Assembly: GCF_032931615.1 (NCBI RefSeq)
Contig: NZ_CP136759.1
Location: forward strand, 1,426,001-1,490,000
Reading direction: 5' to 3'
Source of the DNA: Palleronia sp. LCG004
GTDB taxonomy: Bacteria; Pseudomonadota; Alphaproteobacteria; Rhodobacterales; Rhodobacteraceae
DNA: 64,000 bases
Numbering within the stretch: the first letter of the stretch is position 1; the number at the start of each line of letters is the position of its first letter. This document shows positions 37,127 to 47,816 of the stretch, one piece after another. Under the pieces are notes generated by a model. That model did not search any database, had not been told where the DNA came from, and worked only from the letters and a program-made list of their open reading frames with translations. Position numbers and translations under genes: made by a program.

Positions 37127-37938
37127 GCCGCCTGCCTCCGTCGCGGGTCCATCGCGTCGCGCAGCCCGTCGCCGAGCAGGTTCAGCCCCAGCACCGCCAC
37201 CGCGATGGCAAGCCCCGGTGCCAGCACCAGATGCGGAGCGGAGCCGAGATAGGTCTGCGCCTCGCCCAGCATCCGGCCCCATGACGGGTTCGGCGGCGCG
37301 GCCCCCATGCCCAGAAAGCTCAACCCCGCCTCGGCCAGGATGGCGAGGCCCGTCTGGATGGCGAGCTGCACGATGATCTGCGCCGAGATGTTCGGCAGGA
37401 CATGCTCGACCGTGATGCGCGCCGCACCCTTCCCGGCCATGCGCGCCGCCACGATATAGTCCCGCGCCCAGATCTGGATCGCCGCCCCCCGCGCGATCCT
37501 GGCGAAGACCGGCACCATGAACACGCCGATCGCCACGATCGCGGTCGTCGCACCAGGGCCCAGCAACGCGCCCAGAAGGATCGCCGACAGGATCGGCGGA
37601 AAGGCGAAGAGCACGCCCATCACGGCCATCGCCGCGCGTTCCGAGCGCCCCCCGCGCGCGGCCGCGGCCACGCCGATCGCGGTGCCGACAGCCCCCCCGA
37701 CGATCACCGCGACGAGCGCCGTGCCGAGCGATGTCCAGGCCCCCGCCATGACGATCGACAGCACGTCCCGCCCGATCTGGTCGGTCCCGAGCGGGGCCGC
37801 CGCGCTCGGCCCCTTCAGGCGATTGACGATGTCCATGCCGGTCGGGTCGGCCGGTGTCCAGACCCGGCTCAGAAGCGCGGTCCCCACCAGAAGCGTCGTG
37901 ATCGCGCCACCGAGCCAGAGGGAAAGCGGCCCCCTCAT
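37123..37938 (-). CDS. ABC importer permease (OppC/DppC type)
   Basis: The 271-residue inner-membrane permease has an N-terminal helix, then the linker HPLGTDxxGRD-like motif AAPLGTDQIGRDVLS, and a BPD_transp_1 domain. The EAA loop reads YIVAARMAGKGAARITVEHVLPN. The C-terminal signature LSFLGMGAAPPNPSWGRML is diagnostic of the DppC family. It overlaps both neighbours by ATGA junctions. Confidence 0.93.
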   Translation of the reverse strand: MRGPLSLWLGGAITTLLVGTALLSRVWTPADPTGMDIVNRLKGPSAAAPLGTDQIGRDVLSIVMAGAWTSLGTALVAVIVGGAVGTAIGVAAAARGGRSERAAMAVMGVLFAFPPILSAILLGALLGPGATTAIVAIGVFMVPVFARIARGAAIQIWARDYIVAARMAGKGAARITVEHVLPNISAQIIVQLAIQTGLAILAEAGLSFLGMGAAPPNPSWGRMLGEAQTYLGSAPHLVLAPGLAIAVAVLGLNLLGDGLRDAMDPRRRQAA

Positions 37939-38888
37939 GTGCGGGCCCTCAGACGCGGATCGAGAACCGCATAGAGCAGATCGACGACCACGTTCGAGAC
38001 AAGCACGATGGCCGCGAACAGCAGCACGACGTTCTGCACCACGATGAGGTCGCGCTGCGCCAGTGCGTTGTAGGCGAGCGTGCCTATCCCCGGCAGGGTG
38101 AAGACGTTCTCGACCAGCACCGTGCCGGAAATCAGGAACGGGATCTGAAGGCCCAGCATCGTCACGACCGGCAGCAGCGCATTGGGAACGGTGTGCCGCC
38201 AGAGCGCGCGCCTGCGCCCGAGCCCCTTGGCCCGTGCCGTGCGCACGAAATCCTCGGCCGTGATCTCGGCCACGGCGGCGCGTGTCACGCGGGTCAGCAC
38301 GGCCGCCTGCGGAATGGCGAGCGCGACCGCCGGCAGGATCAGCGCCGAGATCGCGGCACCGATCCCCGCATCCCATCCCGCGAAGCCCCCCGTGGGCAAC
38401 CATCCGAGCCCGAGCGCCACGCCCAGGATCAGCAGCAGGCCGATCCAGAAGTTCGGCACCGCGATCCCCACCTGCGCGAAAAGCTGCGCGGCCCAGTCCA
38501 CCGCCCCGCCGGGACGCTCCGCCGCGAAGACGCCCAGCGGCAGCGCGATCGCCACCGACATGACCGTCGCCAGAACCGTGAGCGGCAGCGTCACCGCCAA
38601 CCGCTGCGCGATGAGATCGCCCACCGGAATGCCATAGGTATAGGACGTCCCCAGATCGCCGGTGGCGAGCCCGACCAGCCAGTCGAGATACCTCAGCATC
38701 AGCGGCTGGTCGAGCCCGAGCTCGGCGCGCAGGGCCGCGACCGTCGCGGGCTCCGCGCTCATGCCGAGAATGATCTCGGCGGGATCGCCGGGTGCCGCCT
38801 CGATGAGGAGGAACACGACGAGGGACGTGCCGAGCAGGATGGCCAGAATGCTGGCCATCCGCGTCGCGATACGCGCGGTTCGGGTCAT
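37935..38888 (-). CDS. ABC importer permease (OppB/DppB type)
   Basis: The 317-residue permease has six membrane helices. The N-terminal motif LIEAAPGDPAEIILG, the LGLDQPLMLRYLDWL segment and GDLGTSYTYG are typical of DppB. The EAA loop reads EDFVRTARAKGLGRRRALWRHTVPNALLP, and the end segment LVENVFTLPGIGTLAYNAL follows. It lies 37 bases downstream of the binding-protein gene. Confidence 0.93.
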   Translation of the reverse strand: MTRTARIATRMASILAILLGTSLVVFLLIEAAPGDPAEIILGMSAEPATVAALRAELGLDQPLMLRYLDWLVGLATGDLGTSYTYGIPVGDLIAQRLAVTLPLTVLATVMSVAIALPLGVFAAERPGGAVDWAAQLFAQVGIAVPNFWIGLLLILGVALGLGWLPTGGFAGWDAGIGAAISALILPAVALAIPQAAVLTRVTRAAVAEITAEDFVRTARAKGLGRRRALWRHTVPNALLPVVTMLGLQIPFLISGTVLVENVFTLPGIGTLAYNALAQRDLIVVQNVVLLFAAIVLVSNVVVDLLYAVLDPRLRART

Positions 38889-38925
38889 GAGCGGGGCTGT
38901 CTTCTTCGGGATCGGTCGGGTCGGA

Positions 38926-40428
38926 TCACTCGGACCAACGTACGTCCGTCATGTCGTTCGACGGCACCGGCGCGTTTTCCCACACCCCTTCGAGACCCGC
39001 CTTCCAGATGCCGAGCTTCGGCTCGGAATAGATGAAGAGCGCGGGCAGATCCTCGGCCAGGATGCGCTGCGCCTCGCCATAGGCGGCCTCGCGGTCCTCG
39101 ACGGATCCGGCATTCGCGATCTCGTCCATCGCGGTGGCGAACGCATCGCTGTGGTAGTTGAAGTAATAGGGATCGCGATTGTAGATATCGATGTCGAGCG
39201 GCTCGGCATGACCGATGATCGTCATGTCGTAATTGGTGTCCTGGAACACGTCCTGGATCCAGGCGGCCGGAAAGTCCGAATTGACGATGTTCGCGGTCAC
39301 GCCGATCTGCGCGAAATAGGCCTGCATGATCTCGGCCGAACGCTGCGCGTAGGGGCGGTTCGGTACCTTGAAGGTGAACTCGAACCCACCGCCGAGCCCC
39401 GCCTCCTCGAGCAGCGCCTTCGCCGCCTCGGGGTCGTAGGGTGCGACATCGGTGAGATCGACATAGGCCGGGCTCGCTGGCGAGAAATGCGACCCGATGG
39501 GCGTGCCGTAGCCGGACTTCACCGCCTCGACCACGGCGTTGCGGTCGATCGCCTGCATGAGCGCGCGACGCACGCGCGCGTCGTCGAAAGGCTCTCGCTC
39601 GCTGTTCATTCCGGCGACGACTTCCATCTCGCCGGCCCCCACATGGGTCTCGAACGCGTCGTCCTCCGCGAACTGACCGAACAGCTCGGGTGCCCCGAAA
39701 AGCGAGATGACGTCGACCTGACCCGACCGGATCGCGGCCGCCTGCGCCTGCGGATCCGAGATGAAGCGCGCGACAATCCGCTCCAGCGCGGGGGCCTCGC
39801 CCCAATACTCGTCCCAGCGCTCCATGATCACGCGGTCGCCCTGCCGCCAATCCGTGACGCGGAACGGACCGGTGCCGACGGGCTCGGTCTGGTTGGTGGG
39901 CGTCGAGACCGGCTCGACCATCACGGCGGCCGGAAAGCCCAGCCAGTAGAGCAGGTCCGAGGACGGCGCGGAGAGGGTCAGCACCAGCGTCGTGGCATCC
40001 GGTGCCTCCACGCTCTCGATCTCGTCGTAGAGCGCCTTCTGCCCGCTCACCGAATCCTCGGCCAGGATGCGGTCGAGCGTGAATTTCGCCGTCTCGGCGT
40101 CGAAGGCCTCGCCGTTCTGGAATGTCACGTCGTCGCGCAGCGTGAACGTGTAGGTCAGCCCGTCATCCGAGATTTCCCACTCGGTGGCGAGCTGCGGCAC
40201 GATCTCGCCGTCGCGGTCGATCGCGACGAGCCCCTCGAACACGTTCTGCCAGGTGACCTCTCCCGCCGCGACGGGCGCGCCCACCGTCGGATCGAGGCCC
40301 GCGGGCTCGACCGACTGCACGAAGGTCACCGTGCCGTCCTCGCCCTGCGCGAGCGCGGGACCGCAGAGGATCGCGGCCAGCAGAGCGCCGGCCGTGCTGA
40401 AGGTGACGCGGCGTGGGGCGATATGCAT
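38926..40428 (-). CDS. ABC importer substrate-binding protein (SBP_bac_5, DppA-like)
   Basis: The 500-residue periplasmic protein has a signal peptide (about 1-27, ending GPALAQ). Cluster C features are clear: VTWQNVFEGLVAIDRDGEIVP, LATEWEISDDGLTYTFTLRDDVTF, PVGTGPFRVTDWRQGDRV, and DARVRRALMQAIDRNAVVEAV. This family binds di- and oligopeptides, glutathione, nickel or opines. The coupled amidase suggests an amide or peptide-like ligand. It is the first gene of the operon and is divergent from the SMP-30 gene. Confidence 0.92.
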   Translation of the reverse strand: MHIAPRRVTFSTAGALLAAILCGPALAQGEDGTVTFVQSVEPAGLDPTVGAPVAAGEVTWQNVFEGLVAIDRDGEIVPQLATEWEISDDGLTYTFTLRDDVTFQNGEAFDAETAKFTLDRILAEDSVSGQKALYDEIESVEAPDATTLVLTLSAPSSDLLYWLGFPAAVMVEPVSTPTNQTEPVGTGPFRVTDWRQGDRVIMERWDEYWGEAPALERIVARFISDPQAQAAAIRSGQVDVISLFGAPELFGQFAEDDAFETHVGAGEMEVVAGMNSEREPFDDARVRRALMQAIDRNAVVEAVKSGYGTPIGSHFSPASPAYVDLTDVAPYDPEAAKALLEEAGLGGGFEFTFKVPNRPYAQRSAEIMQAYFAQIGVTANIVNSDFPAAWIQDVFQDTNYDMTIIGHAEPLDIDIYNRDPYYFNYHSDAFATAMDEIANAGSVEDREAAYGEAQRILAEDLPALFIYSEPKLGIWKAGLEGVWENAPVPSNDMTDVRWSE

Positions 40429-40652
40429 GGGCGTTTCCCTGTCTCTGGCAACCGTCCGGTCCCGTACCCGGACGTCGTGTCTGTCGCGACGGACCCTCCC
40501 GGCCCGTTCGTTCGGGCACAAGCTATGACCGAATGCGACCGAGTGTGAAGGGCGAATTTCGACATCGCGGTCCGTTGGATGCCCGACGTGAAAGAACTGG
40601 CGTGACCTTGCGTCACGTGCCAAGCTCGATTCCGTCCAGGGAGGATGACCAG

Positions 40653-41861
40653 ATGACAAAATTCCACCGCACGCTGAGCCGTCGCCAGGCACTCGGTGCG
40701 ATCGGCGCAGGCGGCGCAGGCATCGCGCTTGCCGGCCGAAGCCTCGCACAGGAGAATGCCGAACTCGGCACGCCGCTGACGACCATCACCGACCCGCCGC
40801 GAAGCTTCGCGCCGGACGCGCCTCCGAGCGTCTATTTCTGGGACCCCGACGTCATCACTGTCGATCCCGCCTTCCAGGGCCTGGCCCAGCCCAACGCGCC
40901 GATCGAACGGCTCTGGACCGGGGCGCTCTGGGCCGAGGGACCGGCCTGGAGCGGGGTCGGCAAGTATCTCGTCTTCAGCGACATCCCCAACAACCGGCAG
41001 ATGCGCTACCTGTCCGAGGACGACCATGTCAGCACGTTCCGGATGCCGTCGCAGAACTCCAACGGCAATTCCTTCGACCATGAGGGACGCCAGCTCAGCT
41101 GCGAACATCTGACCCGCCGCGTCGTCCGCTACGAGCTCGACGGCTCGGTCACGATCCTCGCCGACAGCTTCGAGGGGAACCCCTTCAACAGCCCCAACGA
41201 CGTCGTCGCCCATACCGACGGCAGCTACTGGTTCACCGACCCGCCCTATGGCGGCCAGCTCTACGAGGGCGCGCCGGACGTCGCCGGTGGCCCCTCCAAT
41301 CCCGATGGGCTGATCGATCCGACGCTGGGCCAGCCGCCCGGCATCGGCACGATGCAGCGCGAGATGCCGACCGCGACCTACCGCATCGCGCCCGACGGGA
41401 CCGTCGCGCGCGTGGTGGGCGAGGATCAGGTCCCCGACCCCAACGGCCTCGCCCTCTCGCCGGACGAGGACAAGCTCTATATCGCCTCGACGGGCCCCGG
41501 CCCGGGCGATGGCGGCGAAGGCGGCGAGGGCAACATCTTCGTCTTCGACATCGAGAACGGCGAGGCCATCAACGGGCGCATCTTCAGCGAATGCATGGTC
41601 GACGGCGTGAAATGCGGACCCGACGGGCTGGCGATCGACGTCTACGGCAACGTCTGGGCGTCGTCGAATGCAGGCCGCAACGTGGGCTATAACGGCGTGA
41701 CGGTCTGGTCGCCCGAAGGCACCCTGCTCGGCCGGATCCGCCTGCCCGAGGTTTGCGGCAACCTCTGCTTCGGCGGCCCCAAGCGCAACCGCCTCTTCAT
41801 GACGGCGAGCCAGTCGCTCTATGCGGTCTACACCGCCACGCAGGGCGCGGGCCCGGCGTGA
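40653..41861 (+). CDS. Tat-exported SMP-30/gluconolactonase family protein
   Basis: The 402-residue protein begins with a twin-arginine signal (SRRQALGAIGAGGAGIALAG), so it is exported folded. The six-bladed propeller of the SMP-30 family follows, with metal-binding elements: Glu in LWAEGPAWSGVGKYLVFSDI, Asn in GNPFNSPNDVVAHTDGSYWF, DPNGLALSPDEDKLYIAST, and CGPDGLAIDVYGNVWAS. Members hydrolyse sugar lactones or organophosphates. ATG 40653 follows AGGGAGGATG. It is divergent from the ABC operon and has no same-strand partner. Confidence 0.9.
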   Translation: MTKFHRTLSRRQALGAIGAGGAGIALAGRSLAQENAELGTPLTTITDPPRSFAPDAPPSVYFWDPDVITVDPAFQGLAQPNAPIERLWTGALWAEGPAWSGVGKYLVFSDIPNNRQMRYLSEDDHVSTFRMPSQNSNGNSFDHEGRQLSCEHLTRRVVRYELDGSVTILADSFEGNPFNSPNDVVAHTDGSYWFTDPPYGGQLYEGAPDVAGGPSNPDGLIDPTLGQPPGIGTMQREMPTATYRIAPDGTVARVVGEDQVPDPNGLALSPDEDKLYIASTGPGPGDGGEGGEGNIFVFDIENGEAINGRIFSECMVDGVKCGPDGLAIDVYGNVWASSNAGRNVGYNGVTVWSPEGTLLGRIRLPEVCGNLCFGGPKRNRLFMTASQSLYAVYTATQGAGPA

Positions 41862-41894
41862 CCCTCCGCCCCGTCCGGATCCTCCGGGCGGGGC

Positions 41895-42851
41895 TCACTC
41901 CTTGCTCATTTCCTCGCGGTTCATCAGCTGCACCAGCCTGCGGATCCTGAGCGCGCGGTTGAACTCTCCCCCGGCGATGAGGACGAGCGCCGCGAGATAG
42001 ATGAAGTAGAGCGCCGCGACGATCCCCGCGAGGCCCGCGTAATAGCTCGAATAGCTGGCAAAACTCCGCAGGTAGAACGAGAACGCCGCCGTGAACAGGA
42101 TCCAGATCGTCAGCGTGAAGAGCACGCCCGGCCAGATGTTCCTGAACCGGATACGCCGCGCCGGCAGAAAAAGATGCGCCACGAAAAGCGCCGCGATGAG
42201 GATGATCGCCGCCGCCGGATAGCGCACCAGCCCCACGGTGACCGAGGCCGGATCGAATTCCGGCATCAGCTGGTGCAGCAGCGACCCGATCTGCGGCGCG
42301 ATCACGAGCAGGTATCCCACCATCGCGAAGGCCAGGCTGCCCACTACGACGACCGCGATCTGCACCGAATAGAGCAGCAGCGTCGAGCGGGTCTCCCGGA
42401 TGCCGTAGGCCCGGTTCAGCCCCACGCGGACGCCATCCACGCCCCCGACCGCGAAGAAGATGGTGAGCAGGATACCGACGCTGAGCACGCCGCCGCGCTG
42501 GACGGTCATGACCTGTTTCACCTCTGACACGATCGGTTCGACCAGTGCCTGCGGCAGGATCGCGATCAGGAACTCGATAAGCTGATCGGCCATCGACCGG
42601 TCGCCGATGAACGCGGTGAGCGAACTGGTGAAGATGAGGAACGGGAATGCGGCAAGGATCGTGCGAAAGGCGACGTTGCCCGCCAGTCCGAAGGCATCGT
42701 CGCTCCAGAGCCGCAGGAACGTCTCGTGAAAGACCGCGCGAATGACGCTGAAGCCCGTCCCCTCGAGGAGGTCCTCCGGATGGTCGATCAGGATTCCGTG
42801 GGTCAGGACGGCATCCCGGCCCATCTTCTGTTGCGGCGCATTCGTGCTCAT
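41895..42851 (-). CDS. YihY/BrkB family membrane protein
   Basis: The 318-residue protein has about six membrane helices. Family marks are GNVAFRTILAAFPFLIFTSSLTAFIG, LNRAYGIRETRSTLLLY, and YAGLAGIVAALYFIYLAALVLIAGGEFNRAL. YihY/BrkB proteins are widespread inner-membrane proteins once called ribonuclease BN; their role is unclear. Roughly 40 residues precede the first helix. It lies downstream of the xyl ABC genes but 250 bases away. Confidence 0.9.
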   Translation of the reverse strand: MSTNAPQQKMGRDAVLTHGILIDHPEDLLEGTGFSVIRAVFHETFLRLWSDDAFGLAGNVAFRTILAAFPFLIFTSSLTAFIGDRSMADQLIEFLIAILPQALVEPIVSEVKQVMTVQRGGVLSVGILLTIFFAVGGVDGVRVGLNRAYGIRETRSTLLLYSVQIAVVVVGSLAFAMVGYLLVIAPQIGSLLHQLMPEFDPASVTVGLVRYPAAAIILIAALFVAHLFLPARRIRFRNIWPGVLFTLTIWILFTAAFSFYLRSFASYSSYYAGLAGIVAALYFIYLAALVLIAGGEFNRALRIRRLVQLMNREEMSKE

Positions 42852-42910
42852 TGACGGCTCCCCGTGCGCGGTGCCGCCTCGGGGGAAGTGGACACTGCCC
42901 CGGAAGAGAT

Positions 42911-42934
42911 AGGGGGCACGGCCCCCTTCTCCAG
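42911..42934. terminator. possible terminator upstream of BrkB gene
   Basis: AGGGGGC / GCCCCCT (42911-42917 with 42921-42927) surrounds an ACG loop, followed by TCTCC on the plus strand. The T content is weak. It may end transcripts of the xyl ABC operon running toward the BrkB gene. Confidence 0.3.
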
Positions 42935-43103
42935 ATTTTCAGCATGCATCAGGGCAAGGACGGCAGGATCGTGGCGGCGGAACCGACGACCAATGCCGCC
43001 CCCGACCGGCCTTTCGCTGCGGGATCGCCCCCCTTCCAGGCGGCGATCCGTGCGCCCCCGATCCTGCGCGACGTCACGAATGGCGGGCCCGCAGGCGCCG
43101 CGA

Positions 43104-43892
43104 TCAGGCCGCCTCGCGCTTCGGGTTTTTGCCCAGGATGATCATCGACAGGATGTCGTCCTCGGTCACGTCCTCGACATGTTCGGTGCCGACCAGCGCG
43201 CCGTTCTTCATCACCGATACCCGATCGCAAAGCGCCATCATTTCGCGCGTGTCGTGGCTGATGAGAAAGATTCCGAGCCCCTGCGCCTTCAGCTCCTTGA
43301 TGAGATCGGCGACCATCTCGGTCTCGTGGACGCCCAGCGCCGCCGTCGGCTCGTCCATGATGACGATGCGGGCGTTGAAATAGACCGCCCGCGCGATGGC
43401 GACCGATTGTCTCTGGCCGCCCGAAAGCGCCGAGACCGGCACGCTGAACTTCTTGAAGTTGGGGTTGAGGCGCTTCATGATCTTGCGCGTCTCGGCCTCC
43501 ATCGCACTGTCGTCGACAAGGCCCAGAGGCGTGGTGAGCTCCCTTCCGAGGAACAGGTTCGCAGACGCGTCGAGATTGTCGGCGAGCGCGAGCGTCTGGT
43601 AGATCGTCTCGATATTGTAGTTGCGCGCATCCGCCGGGCTGCGGATCTCCGCACGCTCGCCATTGATGAGGATCTCGCCGGAATCGGCGCGGTAGGCCCC
43701 GGCGAGGATCTTGATCAGCGTCGATTTCCCCGCCCCGTTATGGCCCAAAAGGCCCACGACCTCGCCGGGAAAGAGGTCGATCGACACCCGGTCGACCGCC
43801 TGCACGCCCCCGAACGCGATCGAGATCTCCCGCATCGAGACCAGCGGCGTGCCCGACCGGTCGACGCTGGACGACTTCGTTGTCTCGGTCAT
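43104..43892 (-). CDS. sugar ABC importer ATPase, single-domain (XylG/FrcA-like)
   Basis: The 262-residue ATPase has Walker [21 protein letters not shown]-loop [20 protein letters not shown], signature [17 protein letters not shown], Walker [13 protein letters not shown], and switch [10 protein letters not shown]. XylG, RbsA and related CUT2 ATPases usually contain two cassettes (about 500 residues); this one has only one, like the FrcA type seen in rhizobia and Rhodobacteraceae. It would work as a homodimer with the permease encoded 4 bases upstream. Confidence 0.9.
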   Translation of the reverse strand: MTETTKSSSVDRSGTPLVSMREISIAFGGVQAVDRVSIDLFPGEVVGLLGHNGAGKSTLIKILAGAYRADSGEILINGERAEIRSPADARNYNIETIYQTLALADNLDASANLFLGRELTTPLGLVDDSAMEAETRKIMKRLNPNFKKFSVPVSALSGGQRQSVAIARAVYFNARIVIMDEPTAALGVHETEMVADLIKELKAQGLGIFLISHDTREMMALCDRVSVMKNGALVGTEHVEDVTEDDILSMIILGKNPKREAA

Positions 43893-43896
43893 GGTC

Positions 43897-45204
43897 TCAG
43901 CCCTCCACGCGGCGGCGATAGATGATGTCGATGAGCACGGCGAGCACGAGGACCGTTCCCACGACGATGTTCTGCAGGGGCGCATCGACACCGACCATGG
44001 CCATGCCCGATTGCAGCGACTGCATGATGAGCGCACCGAGGATCGCGCCGTAGATCGTGCCGACCCCGCCGGCCAGGGCGGTTCCCCCGATCACCGCCGC
44101 GGCGATGACGCGAAGTTCGTCCAGCGTGCCGATATCGTTCGAATGGAACGTCAGGCGCGCCGAGGCGACCATCGCGGCGATGGCGACGAGCATCCCCATC
44201 AGCGCAAAGACCTTGACCGTCAGCTTGCGCGTGTTGATCCCCGACAGCTCTGCCGCGTCGGGGTTGCCGCCGGTCGCGAAGATGTAGCGCCCGAAGCGCG
44301 TCTTGCGGGCGATGACCGTCATGGCGATGGCCACGCCGATGAGCAGCAGCACCGAGATCGGCAGGCCGTAGGCGGCGGAGTAGCCTTCCGGCATCTCGAT
44401 CCCCTGCGCGGCGAAATTGCGCTCGAGCACGCGGACGGGAATCTCGTAGGCGTTGAGGATCGCGATGAACCCGAGGATCGCCACCACGAAGATCGCTCCG
44501 GTCAGGATTTCGGCCCAGATCGGCTTGACGGGAAAATCGTGGCGCAGCTTGGCGCGGCGCGCCGACACGACGGCCAGGATCGCGGCCGCGGCGGCGATCA
44601 GCCCGACGACCCATGACATGGTCGAGCCCAGCGTCCCGTTGATCCCGCCGAAAAGCTGGAACGTCTCGTTGAGCGGACCGATCGTCTGCCCGTTCGTCAG
44701 GTACCAGGCCACGTTGCGCCAGACCAGCAGACCGCCCAGCGTCACGATGAAGGACGGAACGCCCAGATAGCCCACGATGAAGCCCTGGAACCCGCCGATG
44801 GCCGCACCGACCACAAGGCCCGCGACGATGGCGATCACGGCGAGCATCGGATGGCCGAGCGGCAGGCCCAGCAGATCCACGGCCCAGGATGTCTGGGTCA
44901 TCGCCATGACGGCCGAACAGGTCGCGAGCAGCGCGCCCACGGCAAGGTCGATGTGACGGGTCACGATGATGAACACCATGCCCGTCGCCATGATCGCGAC
45001 CGACACGGTCTGGATCGTCAGGTTGAAGATGTTGCGCGGCGTGATGAACTGGCCGCCCGTCATCACGTTGAAGAGCAGACAGATCAGGATGAACGCACCG
45101 ACCATGCCCAGAAGCCTGAGGTCGAGTTCGAGCTGACTGAAGAAACTGCGGCGGGGGCCGGTGTGACCGGGCGTGTCGCCGCGATCCGTTGTCGCGTCAC
45201 TCAT
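43897..45204 (-). CDS. xylH: sugar ABC importer permease (XylH type)
   Basis: This 435-residue CUT2-family permease has about ten membrane helices. [67 protein letters not shown] and [20 protein letters not shown] are the conserved CUT2 segments. The extra-long loop around residues 195-270 is typical of XylH rather than RbsC. It lies 90 bases downstream of the XylF-like gene. Confidence 0.9.
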   Translation of the reverse strand: MSDATTDRGDTPGHTGPRRSFFSQLELDLRLLGMVGAFILICLLFNVMTGGQFITPRNIFNLTIQTVSVAIMATGMVFIIVTRHIDLAVGALLATCSAVMAMTQTSWAVDLLGLPLGHPMLAVIAIVAGLVVGAAIGGFQGFIVGYLGVPSFIVTLGGLLVWRNVAWYLTNGQTIGPLNETFQLFGGINGTLGSTMSWVVGLIAAAAAILAVVSARRAKLRHDFPVKPIWAEILTGAIFVVAILGFIAILNAYEIPVRVLERNFAAQGIEMPEGYSAAYGLPISVLLLIGVAIAMTVIARKTRFGRYIFATGGNPDAAELSGINTRKLTVKVFALMGMLVAIAAMVASARLTFHSNDIGTLDELRVIAAAVIGGTALAGGVGTIYGAILGALIMQSLQSGMAMVGVDAPLQNIVVGTVLVLAVLIDIIYRRRVEG

Positions 45205-45294
45205 GCGGATGAGGCTCCTCGACGAAGATGGAATATGGACGGAGAGCCGCCCGGTCGATGCCGGGCGGCCGTGTCGAGCAGGTCGCGTCGACGA

Positions 45295-46323
<1,029 letters not shown>

Positions 46324-46514
46324 GTATTCCTCCCAAGGATCCTTGCACTGCCGACGATCCGGCAGGCGATGATGCCAGCGCAAGATGCCGCCACTTACTT
46401 CGCCTGTCAAAATAATTCCTTCCGTAGATCGCGATATTCGTTAATCTCGGCCCGACCGGATCCGCTGCACCGCCGCAATTCGTGGATAATCCGGTCGAGG
46501 GAGCGGAATTTTCT

Positions 46515-47816
46515 ATGGGTGGTGAAAAAATTGCGTTGGCCATGCCGCAAGCGGTCGCAGGTCGCGTCGGATGCGGTCCGCTGCTGCGGGCGAGGGCCGG
46601 AACCGGCGATGCGACGGCCCCGCTGCGCCAGCAGATCTTCGAATCGGTGCGTGCCGAGGGCACGATCAGCCGGGCCGAGATCGCCCGGACGCTCGGCGTC
46701 TCGCCCGGATCGGTAACGTCGGCCGCGACGGAGCTTCTCTCCGCCGGCTATCTGGAGGAAACCCATGCCCCCCCGCGCGACAGCGAGGGAACGGGCCGTG
46801 GCCGCCCCCCCGTCGCGCTGGCCGTGCGTCCGGGCGCGGGCCTCGTCGCGGGCATCAAGCTCAGCGAGACGGCCAATTCGGCGGTCCTCCACGATTTCGC
46901 GGGCGGCCCCGTCGCGCAGATCTCCGAGCCCGGAACCGGACGCGCGGTTCCGCCCGCGGCCCTCGCACGGATCGTCGCGCGCCTCGTCGATGCGGCCCTC
47001 GCGCAGGCCGGCCGCGAGCGGCACGAGCTCGACGCGCTCGGGATCGGGATGCCTGGTTTCGTCGACAGCGCGGCCGGCAACGTCCACTGGTCGACCCTGA
47101 TCGACCGGCGCAACGTGCCGCTGCGCGACGTGCTCGAGCGCAAGCTCGGCCTGCCCGTCACGGTCGACAACGACGCCAATCTCCTGACGCTGGCCGAGCT
47201 CTGGTTCGGCGACGGACGCGAGGTCTCGACCTTCGCCGTCGTCACGATCGAACATGGCGTCGGCATGGGCATCGTGCTCGACAACCGGGTCTTTCGCGGG
47301 GCACGCGGTCTCGGGACCGAGCTCGGCCATATCAAGGTGCAGCTCGACGGCGCGCTCTGCCGCTGCGGCCAGCGCGGCTGCCTCGAGGCCTATGTCGCCG
47401 ATTACGCGCTGGTGCGCGAGGCCTCCACCGCGCTCGACTGGTCGATGACGGACGGCCTCGACGCCTCGACGATCCTCGCCCGCCTCCACGAGGAGGCGAA
47501 GGCCGGAAACGCCGCCGCCAGGTCGATCTTTCGCCGCGCGGGGCGGTTCCTGGCCGTCGGGCTCGCCAATGTGGTCAACCTCTTCGACCCGGAACTCATC
47601 ATCCTGTCGGGAGAGCGGATGGAATACGATTTCCTCTATGCCGACGAGGTGCTGGCCGAGATGATCCATGCGGCGATCCATGTCGATCGCCCGCCCCCGA
47701 GGGTCGAGATCCACGCCTGGGGCGACCTGATCTGGGCGCGCGGGGCGGCGGCGCTCGCGCTCGGGCAACTCACTTCCCTGCGGCTCGGCAGTGCCGGCGG
47801 ACTGGAAACGGTATGA
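46515..47816 (+). CDS. ROK family transcriptional regulator (XylR-like)
   Basis: The 433-residue protein has an N-terminal HTH (EGTISRAEIARTLGVSPGSV, then LLSAGYL) and a ROK domain: LGIGMPGFVDSAAGNV, VTVDNDANLLTLAEL, the effector loop GTELGHIKVQLDGALCRCGQ, and the zinc motif CRCGQRGCLEAY. It is divergent from the xyl ABC operon, the usual arrangement for its repressor, and probably binds D-xylose or a related sugar. ATG 46515 is preferred because GAGGGAG lies 11 bases ahead; GTG 46482 is an alternative. Its stop overlaps the next start as ATGA. Confidence 0.9.
   Translation: MGGEKIALAMPQAVAGRVGCGPLLRARAGTGDATAPLRQQIFESVRAEGTISRAEIARTLGVSPGSVTSAATELLSAGYLEETHAPPRDSEGTGRGRPPVALAVRPGAGLVAGIKLSETANSAVLHDFAGGPVAQISEPGTGRAVPPAALARIVARLVDAALAQAGRERHELDALGIGMPGFVDSAAGNVHWSTLIDRRNVPLRDVLERKLGLPVTVDNDANLLTLAELWFGDGREVSTFAVVTIEHGVGMGIVLDNRVFRGARGLGTELGHIKVQLDGALCRCGQRGCLEAYVADYALVREASTALDWSMTDGLDASTILARLHEEAKAGNAAARSIFRRAGRFLAVGLANVVNLFDPELIILSGERMEYDFLYADEVLAEMIHAAIHVDRPPPRVEIHAWGDLIWARGAAALALGQLTSLRLGSAGGLETV

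Noticed and set aside
42852..43103. Possible small gene between the BrkB gene and the sugar ATPase
   Set aside because: ORFs there have no ribosome binding site or recognisable product; the stretch is probably untranslated.
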